NCBI GenBank assembly: GCA_002633025.1
Contig: NMRB01001887.1
Coordinates: 9,699-73,698, forward strand
DNA: 64,000 bases
From: Notospermus geniculatus
Taxonomy: Eukaryota; Nemertea; Pilidiophora; Heteronemertea; Lineidae
Direction: 5' to 3'
In this document: piece after piece, positions 10,956 to 22,180 of the stretch
How the letters are laid out: each line of letters opens with the position of its first letter
Numbering within the stretch: position 1 is the first letter of the stretch
Translations under genes and position numbers: made by a program
Notes under the pieces: model-generated
Seen by the model: the letters and a program-made list of their open reading frames with translations, nothing else
Told to the model about the DNA's origin: nothing
Databases searched by the model: none

Positions 10956-11593
10956 GCTGAATCGGTTAATGTCGTCCTGGGTACACCTCATTATTACCCA
11001 GGGTAATCCTGGGTAATCATTTTTGTTACCCAGGATCGTCCTGGGTACAAATAAGGTACCTTAACATTACCCAGTTTTAAAATCCGCGCCATTTTCCACC
11101 TGCGCCCGAGGTTGTGGTACGTGCGTTCACATTCTCGCTGGCAATTGCCCCTCCCAGTGCATATCATGGTGTCGAGTGCAAGCCACTTCAGTTTCGCATC
11201 AACTTTGACACCTGCTTTCAACTTGTATCTACCATTACCGACATCACCAGATTTTTCTTCAGCTCTCTTCCTTTTGAAATGAAAATTCCATCCCTATAGG
11301 ATGGAATACCGGTAGATTGCAAATACGCCAGTAAATCGCAGTCTTGAATGCGAGTTGCCATTCTGACAGCTGCTGACAATCACCACGTCAAAATGCACGT
11401 GTATAAATTCGTGGCGGGCTAGAATAAGATAGTGCCGTAACTCGAGCGCAGGTGGAAAATGGCGCGGATTTCAAACTGGGTAATGTTAAGGTACCTTATT
11501 TATACCCAGGATCGTCCTGGGTAACAAAAATGATTACCCAGAATACCCAGGGTATAAAAGAGGTGTACCCAGGACGACATTAACCGATTCAGC
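10956..11593. mobile_element. 638-bp long-TIR element with 9-bp target duplication (Mutator-like, non-autonomous)
   Basis: The left arm starts GCTGAATCGGTTAATGTCGT and is repeated inverted at the right end over about 145 bp, both arms carrying ACCCAGGATCGTCCTGGGT. It is flanked by GCCAGTTAG at 10947-10955 and 11594-11602. The left segmental copy near 7168 has the uninterrupted, slightly diverged site. Long TIRs plus a 9-bp duplication are typical of Mutator-like elements. No transposase ORF is visible. Confidence 0.75.
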
Positions 11594-11750
11594 GCCAGTT
11601 AGGCTTACCACAAACCATCACGAGCTGATTTCGTCATTCTGTAGAAGTTACATGTATATCCTAATTATGTCACTCTTATAAGTAGGCCTAACGAAAAAAA
11701 ATTGTTTCTCCTCACTCGAAGTTGTTTGTTGATATAAATAAAATGTACTG

Positions 11751-11865
11751 GGGCCTGTTTAAATAGTGACTTTAAGCTAATAGTACCATAACTTACTTCA
11801 ATGCATTTTCCACTTGGTTAAAGGTACCATTAGCTTAAATTCACTTTATGAAACAGACCCCTGGT
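11751..11865. mobile_element. Short MITE, GGCCTGTTTAAATAGTGA family
   Basis: The ends GGCCTGTTTAAATAGTGAC and, inverted, TGAAACAGACCCC flank a hairpin containing AGCTAATAGTACCAT and its complement. It interrupts the duplicated block where the left copy reads AAGCACTGGTTGATAAA. Confidence 0.65.
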
Positions 11866-11908
11866 TGATAGATTTTGTCAAAGTGCCTAGATTTACGTTC
11901 GTTTCCAC

Positions 11909-12053
11909 GTTTAAGAAATCAAACGATAAACGTTAACTTTATGACAACGTTATTTTTCATACTGCGAATTCACCAGATTATACATTGCATTTTCAGTACA
12001 AAAATAACATTGTCGTTAAGTTAACGTTTATCGTTTGATTTCTTAAACTCCCT
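11909..12053. mobile_element. MITE, TTTAAGAAATCAAACGATAAACG family
   Basis: An inverted-repeat element with arms TTAAGAAATCAAACGATAAA and its complement around an AT-rich core. Clear relatives are at 39438-39592, 54801-54952 and 58802-58950. Confidence 0.7.
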
Positions 12054-12444
12054 ATTATCTACGCTGGTGCCGTGGTAACGATTTTGAGTGTTCCCCATGT
12101 GCGAATGTTTCCCCCACTATTGTCTGACAAAATAAGCTGCGACGAGACAATCTATCTGCCAATAATAAGGGGAAACAGTGATATACGGAAATACTCGAAG
12201 GTTACACTTGAGAAGCATTGGCCCGTCAGTCCGTCCGCACATGGACTCGAGGAAACATGAGGTGGCCATATGATCGCCGAACGGACGTGAAGAATGTGAA
12301 ACGAAGAATTAATGTCGAATCGCGAGATCAAGATTGTCCATCATTAATTAAGCACATAATCACGAGCAGAGCAACGTTTCCTTAAAACAATAAGGAAATG
12401 AATAATAGAATCTTCATTGTGGTTGAGGGAGAGTCAGAAGAGGC

Positions 12445-12496
12445 ATGGATATTTACAGCATTTTTATTATTTTTGTCCTCAGCGTACCTAATTTCG
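12445..12496 (+). pseudogene. Orphan copy of the lectin-CUB signal-peptide exon
   Basis: This 52-nt exon reads MDIYSIFIIFVLSVPNF and ends on the same phase 1 GTAAGTTT donor as 8329-8380, differing at one residue. It belongs to the right segmental duplicate. No lectin-like, CUB or tail exon follows before the N gap at 13572. It could be the start of a paralog whose remaining exons are lost, in the gap, or misplaced (compare the tail exon at 32474). Calling it a pseudogene exon is an inference. Confidence 0.55.
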
Positions 12497-13571
12497 GTAA
12501 GTTTATCTTAATTAATTAAACTATTCCAACGCGGTTGTCAATCAGTGACTTAGAGACGTCAAGACCCCTCCTGAGAACGTGAACGAAAAGACTTTAAGTC
12601 GCCGTCATTCTTCTTGGCATAGAAATGTATACATGTAGATGTGTTTCGCTAGTAAACGTCTTGTCAAAATTAGGCCATCACCATGGCAACTTTCTTCCAG
12701 AGTGATGATTGGTTGTCCCATCCCCCAGCGGGGGAAATTCCCTTCGTAATGACCTAATTTCGGCAAGGCTGCTGGCGAAATTATCTACAGTAGGCTATAA
12801 CTGCGATGAAGTGACGTCACCGTTACAGAGCTTATGCGGGTGATCCACTATGAAGAGTTTTAATACGATCAGTTTGCGATTAGTTAAAGGGCCTGTCACA
12901 CTGAAATAGTTCTCAAAACGTCATGCCCCGTCCTAAAAAATCGTAAAACGGGCTAAAACGTGTAACCCTTGGCCAAATAATGCCTCGATGTTCTATAGAG
13001 CACCCTTCCCGTCCATGAAGTTCGTAAAAAGACTGTGAAAAGTTGCCATTACGTCCACTCCGTTCGCAAACAGTTTGAGCCCGTTCGGCAAAATTTTCGA
13101 GAATGTACACCCTTAATCAAAAGTAAATGCACAGCTAATAAACTTAAGTATTTCCCAATATCTTCAGCGGATCAACCTTTGCTTTTCACGGCAGTTAGGT
13201 CAACAAGACACATTTTGAGACCAAAAATATCATGAACTTGCATGAGTTGTATTTTTGACAAAAGTTCGAAATTTCTATAAAAAAGTGTGATTTTCAATCG
13301 CATATTTTTTTGAAGTGAAACCAACGTCATTTTAAAGCTTTCCTGTTTCTATACACGAATAAATTTTCAAATTTTCAATTGGAGCTTCCATGTCGTAATT
13401 ATGAAGAATTTATTCGAAAGTTTCAGTCGAAACTCCAGTCAACAGTTCAAGTCTTATTTTATAGTCGACCTTTCCTTATTGTCCCAAGACCAAGCTCACG
13501 GAATAATAAGTCCCATTCATCGTAGGTCAAGTTAGTAAATGGCGTCAATTCCATAAGAGGTTACGTAGGCT
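12497..13571. other. Non-coding stretch after the orphan exon
   Basis: It contains the duplicated intron start and the AATTAGGTC hairpin (about 12655-12782). From about 12840 it is unique AT-rich DNA with no convincing exon, up to the N gap. Confidence 0.5.
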
Positions 13572-13744
13572 NNNNNNNNNNNNNNNNNNNNNNNNNNNNN
13601 NNNNNNNNNNNNNNNNNNNNNNNNNNNNNNNNNNNNNNNNNNNNNNNNNNNNNNNNNNNNNNNNNNNNNNNNNNNNNNNNNNNNNNNNNNNNNNNNNNNN
13701 NNNNNNNNNNNNNNNNNNNNNNNNNNNNNNNNNNNNNNNNNNNN
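13572..13744. other. Assembly gap
   Basis: A run of N; content unknown. Confidence 1.
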
Positions 13745-13756
13745 ATTAACAGACAC

Positions 13757-13863
13757 TTTATAAACCGTCCATTATTCAGTTGAAGTATAAACCGTCCATT
13801 ATTCAGTTGAAGTACAAACCGTCCATTATTCAGTTGAAGTATAAACCGTCCATTATTCAGTTG
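13757..13863. repeat. 27-bp tandem repeat, about four units
   Basis: The unit TATAAACCGTCCATTATTCA plus GTTGAAG is repeated four times just right of the N gap. The array may extend into the gap. Confidence 0.9.
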
Positions 13864-13940
13864 GAGAAAAATGCAGAAATCGGGCTTTTCTACGTTGTCG
13901 GTAAATTTGTTACTACATTAACGCCGACGGTAGATACATT

Positions 13941-14087
13941 AGTGAGGTTAAGAAACCATACGTTAACGCTAACGCTAACGTTATTGACATCATTTTGACG
14001 TCACATCGAATGAATCTGTTGTATTTCTTCGGGGAGTGACGTCATTTTGACGTAATTAGCGTTAACGTATGGCTTCTTAAACTCACT
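13941..14087. mobile_element. MITE, AGTGAGGTTAAGAAACCATACG family, ATT target duplication
   Basis: The ends AGTGAGGTTAAGAAACCATA and, inverted, TATGGCTTCTTAAACTCACT have ATT on both sides (13938-13940, 14088-14090). The core has repeated GCTAACG and TGACGTCA-like motifs. It ends 58 bp before the SAM gene's ATG. A second copy at 46165-46301 has AAT on both sides. Confidence 0.8.
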
Positions 14088-14145
14088 ATTGTATTAGCCT
14101 ATATTATCGGAAATTTACAACATTATCGTTTGTAACCAGCCCGAC

Positions 14146-15294
14146 ATGACGGCTACGTTGGTCATGGTGGTATCGTTTCAGGTTTGTGATTATCTCCGCT
14201 CGAGGGGAATTGCGGATGTTATCATCCAGAATTTCAGGGAACAAAAAGTAAGTTAGATTTACATATGGGACCTGCCAAGTCATTTCTTTACGGATACTTA
14301 CACGAGCCTTGGAGGAGTAGTATAATTCCCCATTATAATTCCTCCAAGCACGAGCGTAGATGTACCATTTTTTCAACGTGAAGTGGAAGGTATACATGTA
14401 CAGATCTCATCCTAATGTTATTGGACCCTGCCAACCATCATTTACCGTATAGTATAAAAGGAGCTCACAGTTACTCCGAGGTATAGATGTTGTTGCATAA
14501 TGGCCTATATCCGGTATTAAATAGCCTGAAATTTTTCATTTCAGATTGACGGGGCAGTTGTCGCATTGCTAACTGACGACCAGCTTATTGAAATAGGGCT
14601 AAGTGCTCTAGGTGACAGGTCGTTGTTGAGGGACTTTTGCGGTGCTACAAGTTCCCGGCCTACTTCAACCAGCCAACGTACATGTATGCCCCAGCCTACA
14701 GATGTAGTCTCTGCTACCAACACGTCATTGTCCTCCGAATGTACCGATAGAAGACAGCAGTTGTTGAAAGCTCTTCGTCAGCAATATCCATCGAAGCGTC
14801 TTGGAACCGGCATGCAAAGTACATGTACTGGCACAAAACGTAGGGTCGGCAGGCCAGCGCAGACGCACAGGACTGTGCACATCGGATTGCGCATGCTTTC
14901 GGAAGACGATACCTCCTTGACGACCCCAGGCCGGAGAGGATGGACACAAGTGAAGGCCCCTCTCGGAGATAAAAATACTATTGTTATGAAACTTGAATGT
15001 CCGCAGAATTACCAGTATCTACTGGAAACGGTTAAACAAGCGTTTTTTCCAGACGGGGTTAATCCAGCTGTTGTGGACATAGACCTCTTCCACGACTTTG
15101 AGATCGTAAATGGCCTTAACGACAATGTTTGTGATGGCATCACAGATTTCACTCTTGCTAAATACATAGAGAAAAAGATGGTGTCGGGTTCTGTGAGACT
15201 ATATCTCCTTTTTTCGGCCACGACAGAGTCACACCAGAAGGACGCGGACAACCTTGACGATCCTGACTACTTGCCCGAATTATCGGCTCCTTAA
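14146..15294 (+). CDS. SAM-domain protein with an unrecognised C-terminal domain, two exons
   Basis: Exon 1 is 14146-14247 (phase 0 donor GTAAGT) and exon 2 is 14545-15294 after TTTCAG; the product is 283 residues. Residues about 13-65 read as a sterile alpha motif: VCDYLRSRGIADVIIQNF, IDGAVVALLTDDQLIEIGL and LGDRSLL follow the usual helix order. A low-complexity, basic Ser/Thr linker follows (residues about 70-140). Then comes a globular region I do not recognise, with hydrophobic blocks YQYLLETVKQAFFPDG and GSVRLYLLF and an acidic end. SAM domains mediate oligomerisation or scaffold contacts. Similar SAM-led uncharacterised proteins are often multicopy and transposon-linked in invertebrates, so a mobile-element origin is possible. 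The intron is short (297 bp). GTTTCAG inside exon 1 offers an alternative acceptor, so the true first exon may lie upstream. Confidence 0.65.
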
Positions 15295-18085
15295 TTCGTG
15301 CTTTGCGACGAGCCCATCTGGGGAAGTTTTGTTGAAGGTAGACTACACTGTTAGAAATATCCTTACTAAAATTACAGAAAAGTGCCTGCAGCAGAGTTTC
15401 AGGCTTTTTCTTTATTTCTACTTTTGAAAATTGAAAGTACAGAAAACTGTAAGATAACAACTGTATTGGAAACTTGACTTAAAGATAAACTGTAAACAAA
15501 TGTTACACTGTAAACTTCCATTCACAGGAATCCATATTTTTAAGTGTCAGTGCACGAATAGACCATGCAGAAGGTGATAACCCGGGGTCGACGGATTTTA
15601 ATGAAATTTGGTGTGAAGATACCCCTTGGTGGGAGACAAAAGCACACAAAATATTAGGTCAATCCATTTGCTGGTTTGGGCGTATACAGCAAAAATGTGC
15701 GTTTACAGGAGTCAAAGTAAGCATTCATAATTCAGATGCTGCAGGGTCCTGGATGACAAAACTGGTCTGAAATTATAGGTTGACACCTGATCTTTAAAAA
15801 AACAACAAGAAAAACTTTGGGCGCTCTTTCCATTGCAGAGATATGCCTGTATATGTGTAGACATTTTATGTACTACAAATGAACGCTATATCCGTAATAC
15901 ATTCGTAGTACATCAGTAGTGCATTTATGCACAACTTTGCACCCGCATATCTCTGCAATGGAAAGAGCGCCCAAACTTTTTATTCTTTTAATAAAGAGAG
16001 ACATCCCTCAACTCCTTTCCCTGATGTGCTCACCTTCCTCACCCCTGCAGCATCTCTGTAATTCGCTGTAGACCAAACCATACCTTTTTTGACACAAGGG
16101 CAATACAGCACTGTACCTTTAAATCGAGTGTGATTTGGAAGTAAACAAAAATGGGAAAAAAATACTGGGGGCATCTACTTGCATTGACATTGATAGAATA
16201 TCTACTCCTGTTGTCTGTCAAGGCGTGAAAATTCATTCAAATGGACAGTATTTTGATCCAAATCGGACAAAAATAGTTTTTGGCAGTGTTTTTGCCCCTT
16301 ACTCCCAAACGGTGTGACCGATCTGCGAAATATTTGGCCTGTCCTCATTGTGCCCCAAGACCATCTTCTGGTAGGAATTTGAGCCAGATCTGCCGACCTC
16401 GCAGGTTATCACTTTTTGCAGATTTTGCATGGTCCACTCGTGCAATGACACTTAACTTTTGACTGTGAAAATGAAGAGAAAGCCTGAAACTCTGCATCCT
16501 GAGAATCTCAGGTCATTCACGGTCGTCGCGCGTACCCTCCCTCAATGAGAATCTCAGGTCATTCACGGTCGTACCCTCCCGCAATGCCCTGAGGACATCC
16601 ACCCCGTTTCGGTGGGGAAGAGGGACATTCCCTCATGTGTACACGCCAGTTGGTAATTCACAAATAAACCATGCAATGCAGTGGGGAAATGCCACTTGAC
16701 GTAATAAACCAAATATCGTGCCTAGTGCTACAACGTCTGCACACATATAGGCCGTGAGACACGACTGGAAAATTTGGCTATTTCTTGATTTTTGCGGCGT
16801 AGTTTTGGTAACTAAATATTTCCTCCTGTTTTATATGAAGATGGACATGCTGAACAAATTCAGCTTGTTACCACACGACGAAACTTGCACATTTCCAAGA
16901 TGGCCGCCCTTTTAGGGGGCCAAAGGGATTAACAGTAGGGGTCAAAAAGTTGATGTCTTGAAATCATATCAACATGGGTATCAAAAAAAGGCCTCAGTGA
17001 GTACAACAACATGGCATGAGTTTCATTCCTCAAAATGTACACTGCAACCCTTGAGGGGGTCACAAAGGGCCACAAATCCGACTTTTGATCCCTTCCCACT
17101 TGTTCCACGGGGGCTGCAGGTGGATGAAAATATTTTTTTTCAACAATGCTCTCATAGAGCTTCAAAATGATACCCATGATGACACCCTTTGGGTGACAGT
17201 TTTCGAGATTCCAAAAAAGGGTCCAAAAAGGGTCCAAATTCAGGATCTTGAAAACTGTTACCCAAAGGGTGTCATCATGGGTATCATTTTGGAGTTCTAT
17301 GAGAGCAATGTTGAAAAAAAATTATTTTCATCCACCTGCAGCCCCCGTCGAACTAGTTACTAGAACTACGCTACGAAGGTGAAAAATAAATGGGCATGTC
17401 TCACGGCATAATACTGGTGTTACGAGTTACCGGATACTAGGCTCGTAGCATTGCATCTCATTCCATAATTTATGCACGCTGTCGAATGACAGCGGCCCCA
17501 AACACATGAACTGGATCCTACCTTCGTGTTTTGAACCTATTGGTACGTACTCGTTAACAAAATAATCCGTGACAATCATTCTGACGCCAAGTTAATTCAG
17601 GAACAGTCAAAAAATTCAGCAAGTTTGTCGATCAACGAATGAAGGGCGATTTGTCCCATCTTCAAAACCACACTTGACACTAGATGGCGTTATCTTCTAT
17701 AACACCGCTAGCGCAGGTGCTAGGTTTCCATCTTGAAAGTAGTGCAGATTACTACATTTTGGTAAAGGTTTTTAACCATCGTGAACAGGCCAGCCGTGTC
17801 ACCGCCAACCAAGTGGCATCTAGCTAGATGATAGATGATGTCGAAAAGTGGTGCTGTTGGGTACCAGGCGAATATTTTCAGACTAAAAGGACTTCGTGTT
17901 GATAACAAGTGGTATTAGAAATGAACTGAACACTAATTAGAAAGAATTGTGTGATTAGGCCGACCGAACTATTTCTACAAGCGCGCCGGCAAAATCCAAA
18001 ATGGCGGCCTTCCACCTACGCTAGTGGTGAAATGAGGCACGATATTTCGCCGCTGGTGTCAAGTGTGCTTCAAAACACGCAGTGG
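15295..18085. other. Intergenic DNA with several inverted repeats
   Basis: No gene is supported. It holds a TIR element at about 15795-15980 (ends AAAAACTTTGGGCGCTCTTTC and its complement), a repeated AGAATCTCAGGTCATTCACGG motif at about 16500-16580, and a large palindrome at about 17115-17345. Confidence 0.5.
17115..17345. repeat. About 230-bp near-perfect palindrome
   Basis: The left arm contains TGCAGGTGGATGAAAATATT, GCTCTCATAGA and GATACCCATGATGACACC; the right arm is its complement in reverse order. The centre is the twice repeated AAAAAGGGTCC. It can fold into a very long hairpin. Confidence 0.75.
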
Positions 18086-18089
18086 AACA

Positions 18090-19655
18090 ATCTCGTACCC
18101 AGAGATTAGTTACGCTCGGCCGAGGTTGATGGTCGCTACACTAATCTCTGGAGACGGCTAAGCCCTAGCGGTGGCTTCGGGAACCAAAATGCAGGCAAGT
18201 GCGTCACACACGGCGCATCCCGCTTCACTCCAAGTTTATACAGTGCGCCAAGTAGTGCTGTGGATTTTCCTCAATAAATACAACAGATCCCTCGAAAAAA
18301 CCTTTCTAAGGACATTTTGTGTGTAACACTTTATACTCAAGTCATTGCAAGTCATTTCAGTGCATTTGTGGTTGAAATTCGGTCTATTAATTGCACGATA
18401 CCAAAAATCACACCAAGCCAAGGTACAGAAAAGCACAAAATTGACACACAAAATGATAATAAACAAGAAGTCAATCTCCAGAATTCACGAATTTTCGACC
18501 CCAACCGGGGTCTTTTTCAAGTGGAACTTTACAATCTGAAACTCTAGAAAAGACTGAGCTGAAACCCGAATGAAGAACTACATAACCTGTAGACAGGACA
18601 AACAAGCAATTAAGGAAAGAATAGCGACCAAGCCCCACGGGTGGCCGCTGGACAATTAAGGAGAAACTAATTCAGCTGGAAGACAAGAGTTGAATAACTG
18701 CAGGGTTGCTCAGCCTGACCACAAGCAGAGTGTAAGCAACTGGCGCAGGGCTTCATTTGGCTGAAAGAAAGTTTATAAATTAATAAATACATAACAAGCA
18801 CAAAGGGAAAAGATGCACAAAGGTCAACACAAAGTAAAGGAATATAAAGGAAGTCAACTTCCAGATTTGTAGGAAAAAAACAGAATGGATAATGCAAATC
18901 ACTGAGCAATGAGAAGAATAGGGCGAGGAGGAATAGAGAAAAAAAGGGGGAGGGAAAAACAAGGCCTAGACCAGAAGGGGAGCCACGAACCCTCCGCAAC
19001 TGGAAAACCTAAAACGAAATAGGCCTACCAGGGTGAGAGAAAAGAGAGAACACGAATGCCAAATTGGGGTCTCAGGACCTCAGCATCTTGTGTTAAGACC
19101 TGAGGGGGTGATGGAGAGTCGTCTCATCTGGACAGAGTCGAAATGGATGTGGACCCTTAAAACCATCACCCCCTCAGGTCTTAACACAAGATGCTGAGGT
19201 CCTGAGACCCCAATTTGGCATTCGTGTTCGGGTCGAAAATTCGTGAATTCTGGAGATTGACTTCTTGTTTATTATCTTAAAAATCACACCAAGGCGTGAA
19301 AATGGCTAGCCGTCTCTAGAGATTAGTGGAGCGACCTACAACCTCGGTCCGAGCGTAACGAATCTCTGGGTACGAGATTGTGTAATCTCTGGAGACGGCT
19401 GAGCCCTAGCGGTGGCTTTTGCAACCAAAATGCAATGACAAATGCGTTACACACAGCGCATCCCGCTTCACTCCAAGTTTATACAGTGCGCCAAGTACCT
19501 GCTGTGGATTTTCCTCAATAAATACAACAGATCCCTCGAAAAAACCTTTCTAAGGACATTTTTGTGTGTAACATTTTATACTCAAGTCATTTCAGTGCAT
19601 TTGTGGTTAAAATTCGGTCTAAAATTGCACGATACCAAAAATCACACCTAGCCCC
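18090..19655. repeat. Direct repeat flanking a nested inverted-repeat insertion
   Basis: About 300 bp at 18090-18410 recur at about 19370-19650, including CGCATCCCGCTTCACTCCAAG and ACAGATCCCTCGAAAAAACC. Between them is an inverted-repeat element with arms near 18460-18500 and 19228-19277 (AATTCACGAATTTTCGACCC and its complement). Confidence 0.65.
19050..19228. repeat. Long inverted repeat, arms about 65 bp
   Basis: The arm at about 19050-19113 (CACGAATGCCAAATTGGGGT ... GACCTGAGGGGGTGATG) is matched nearly base for base by its complement at about 19163-19228, with a loop of about 50 bases. Confidence 0.8.
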
Positions 19656-20042
19656 TGTCACACTGTGGCGACTACTGTGGCGAATCCCCGCGAACTGGGT
19701 GTTTATTTTTGTCGTCGTCATTCGCCTGTCTGGGGCCCTGTCTGGACCTACATACACGAATGCCCTAAGATTGTGGTACGCATGCTCTGGGTATTTTGTA
19801 AGATTGCCGTAGGTATTTCGGCGACGGGAGTAAGATTGGAGTGAGAATGAACAAGAATCATTACGCATGTAGTACGAATCACGTACGAACTTTGTACGAA
19901 GCTAGAAGAGTGGAGTAGGAATCATGAAGAATCACCACGAATGTATACGATCGCAGTACGAACTCACTACGATTGAGTACGAACGCAGTACGATTGACCT
20001 AGACTTCAGAATGAACGCGACTATTTAAACCCCTGTCACACA
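19656..20042. mobile_element. Probable MITE with CCCCTGTCACAC ends
   Basis: CCCCTGTCACAC occurs at both borders as a direct motif. The interior is rich in GTACGAA, TACGATT and TACGAAT words. The termini are uncertain. Confidence 0.35.
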
Positions 20043-20353
20043 ATATCGTGTTCACTACGAGCAGGTAATTTTCATGGCAGCAACCTTCATGAAGCCAATA
20101 TAGTAGAACTTAGGCTATACTTCGTCCTGGCAACCCGGCTAGAAAGAGGGAAGCTTGGTATTGTCAATACCACTGGTTTTCAATCGTTAGTCATATTTGT
20201 TGGGAATGTTGGTCATTTCAACCAAGTACAATCTTTGTATTTCACTGATTTCACTAAAGAAATGTTTTATTTTTACATGGTTTAGTTCATTCATTCTTTC
20301 TCATGAACTAACTACCTATAGAGGTGGACTTTTCCCGAGGCGATTTCACCCCA

Positions 20354-21567
20354 TTACACAATGCTTTCGAGCTTATCCAACAGATACACAACATTATCGG
20401 CTGCCTCTTCAAGAGTTGTGGCTGGGGCCCTGTTGCCTTCTGCCATCAGAAGGTTAAATAGCTCGAGCGTTTCCGGGGAAGACTGTGGTGGTTCGTCTGT
20501 GAGAAGTTCAGCAATTGCATCAACCTCAGCTTGGTCAAAATCCTGCTTGCATTCCACTCCACCAGAGTTCTCTGGCGTGTGGTACAGAATATCTGGTTTC
20601 CCACCTGGTGACCCTTGATCTCTGGATGGGCGGATATGATGAGTGTTCCAGAGAATCCGTATCTTATCCAACTCGTCCTGCAGCAGTTGCAAGTAAGAAA
20701 AGCGACAACACTCGATATCCAGTGGGTGGGATGTGTCAATTATCCCGGCATGTGACAGAGCTGTGAAATGTTCGATCCAAATTGTCATTCCACTTGCCCC
20801 GAATTTGCTCCACCAGCTCTCGATCCTTTGATTTGAATGATGTGTTCATTAAGGCACGCACATCATGGTTACCGCTTCGAAGGAAAGACTGCATCTGTTC
20901 AATGTTCACATTCTCTGTACCTCGGTCAGCTCTGACCACATTAGGTAAACCACCAGCCTGAGTAATTGCTTTTGCAAAGTACCTGCCTACAACATACGGA
21001 TCATTATTGGTTGATGCAGCCTCTAGCCACAGAATTCTACGGGAAAATCCATCAATGGCGCCATGGACACATAGACCAAATCCGCGTGGCGGAAATTATT
21101 TCCGCCGTGCCCATAATTATTTCCGCCGCCTGGCGGAAATTATTTCCGCCGTGCCCATAATTATTTCCACCGCGTGGCGAAAATTATTTCCTCCGTGCCC
21201 ATAATTATTTCCGCCGCCTGGCACGCACATCATGGTTACCGCTTCGAAGGAAAGACTGCATCTGTTCAATGTTCACATTCTCTGTACCTCGGTTAGCTCT
21301 GACCACATTCGGTAAACCACCAGCCTGAGTAATTGCTTTTGCAAAGTACCTGCCCACAACATACGGATCATTATTGGTTGATGCAACCTCTAGCCACAGA
21401 ATTCTACGGGAAAATCCATCAATGGCGCCATGGACACATAGACCAAATGTCTTCAACTTATCCCAGCCGTCTATATGCCATACATCATTGGGGCCTCTAC
21501 TGAAGTATCGTCTTCTCCGTAGTCGCCTGTGTCGTCGAAAGATTTGCGGTAGACCTAGTTCCACCAA
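20354..21567 (-). pseudogene. Degenerate DDE integrase-core (rve-like) pseudogene with internal duplication
   Basis: Read on the minus strand, 21567-21205 encodes GPNDVWHIDGWDKL, HGAIDGFSRRILWLEV, NNDPYVVGRYFAKAI and RGTENVNIEQMQSFLR. This is an integrase catalytic core of the type common in invertebrate and fish transposons, where D, D and E sit in the HIDG, R(A/T)(D/N)-x-GTEN and later blocks. The second aspartate position reads RANRGTEN in this copy and RADRGTEN in the other. About 220 bp are present twice (about 20858-21083 and 21223-21449) with a 33-bp-unit tandem array between. A one-base frame change near 20845 separates the core from the C-terminal part (MTIWIEHFTALSHAG ... LWNTHHIRPSRDQG, then PGGKPDILY). 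The copy is therefore inactive. No element termini were identified. Confidence 0.75.
21084..21222. repeat. 33-bp tandem repeat inside the integrase pseudogene
   Basis: The unit GGCGGAAATTATTTCCGCCG followed by TGCCCATAATTAT is repeated about four times with small changes (CCGCGTGGCG versus CCGCCTGGCG). Relatives of the unit reappear near 22320-22385. Confidence 0.8.
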
Positions 21568-21819
21568 GTTTTAATTAGACTGGCAAAGAGCTAGTCAACA
21601 ATACAATGTCTTGAACCAATACTTGGCATGCATATTTCTGTATCCAAGGTCTTTCCCAGTGCCTAGAAGTTCACTTTCAACGGCATAAAGAACTGTTTGT
21701 ATATCGTCCTTTGAACGACCCCTTCGTCCGAGGCCAAGTCGTTTTAGGATTCGTTTCAGTTGAACTAGACTCAGTGTGTAGTTATGAAACGAAGAGAGGA
21801 AAGCGAGTATTTCGTTATA

Positions 21820-22180
21820 TTTAAAGCCCAGCGTGAAATAATGCGTGATAATTCCATCCCGGTCATCTCGGCCTGCACTCGGGAGATATCAGTTCGCGAA
21901 ATCTCCGAATTCGGAGACGTCTCCTTATTCGGAGACGGTTTCCGAATTCAGAGACGGCGTCTCCTTATTCGGAAACGGGGTTGTATGTTCGTTCATGTCT
22001 CGCTGTTAATGGTTGATTAAATGACACGTATGTGTACTGTTAAGAGTGATGTAACCATCAAATACACAATATTTTTGATAATTCCTTTGTTTGACTTCGT
22101 TTTTCATATTTAAAGCCCAGCGTGAAATAATGCGTGATAATTCCATCCCGGTCATCTCGGCCTGCACTCGGGAGATATGG
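21820..22180. repeat. Direct repeat of about 65 bp and short GGAGAC palindromes
   Basis: AAGCCCAGCGTGAAATAATG through CACTCGGGAGATAT occurs at about 21820-21889 and 22110-22179. Between the copies, 21895-21975 is made of TCCGAATTCGGAGAC/GTCTCC repeats. The region probably lies in old transposon sequence; no gene seen. Confidence 0.65.

Larger units (their letters stand above)
10860..12840. repeat. Segmental duplication, right copy
   Basis: This is the counterpart of 7020-8760. It includes the same upstream sequence, a signal-peptide exon at 12445-12496, the intron start and the AATTAGGTC hairpin. It has gained at least three elements: 10956-11593, about 11751-11865 and 11909-12053. Similarity fades after about 12840. 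Confidence 0.8.
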
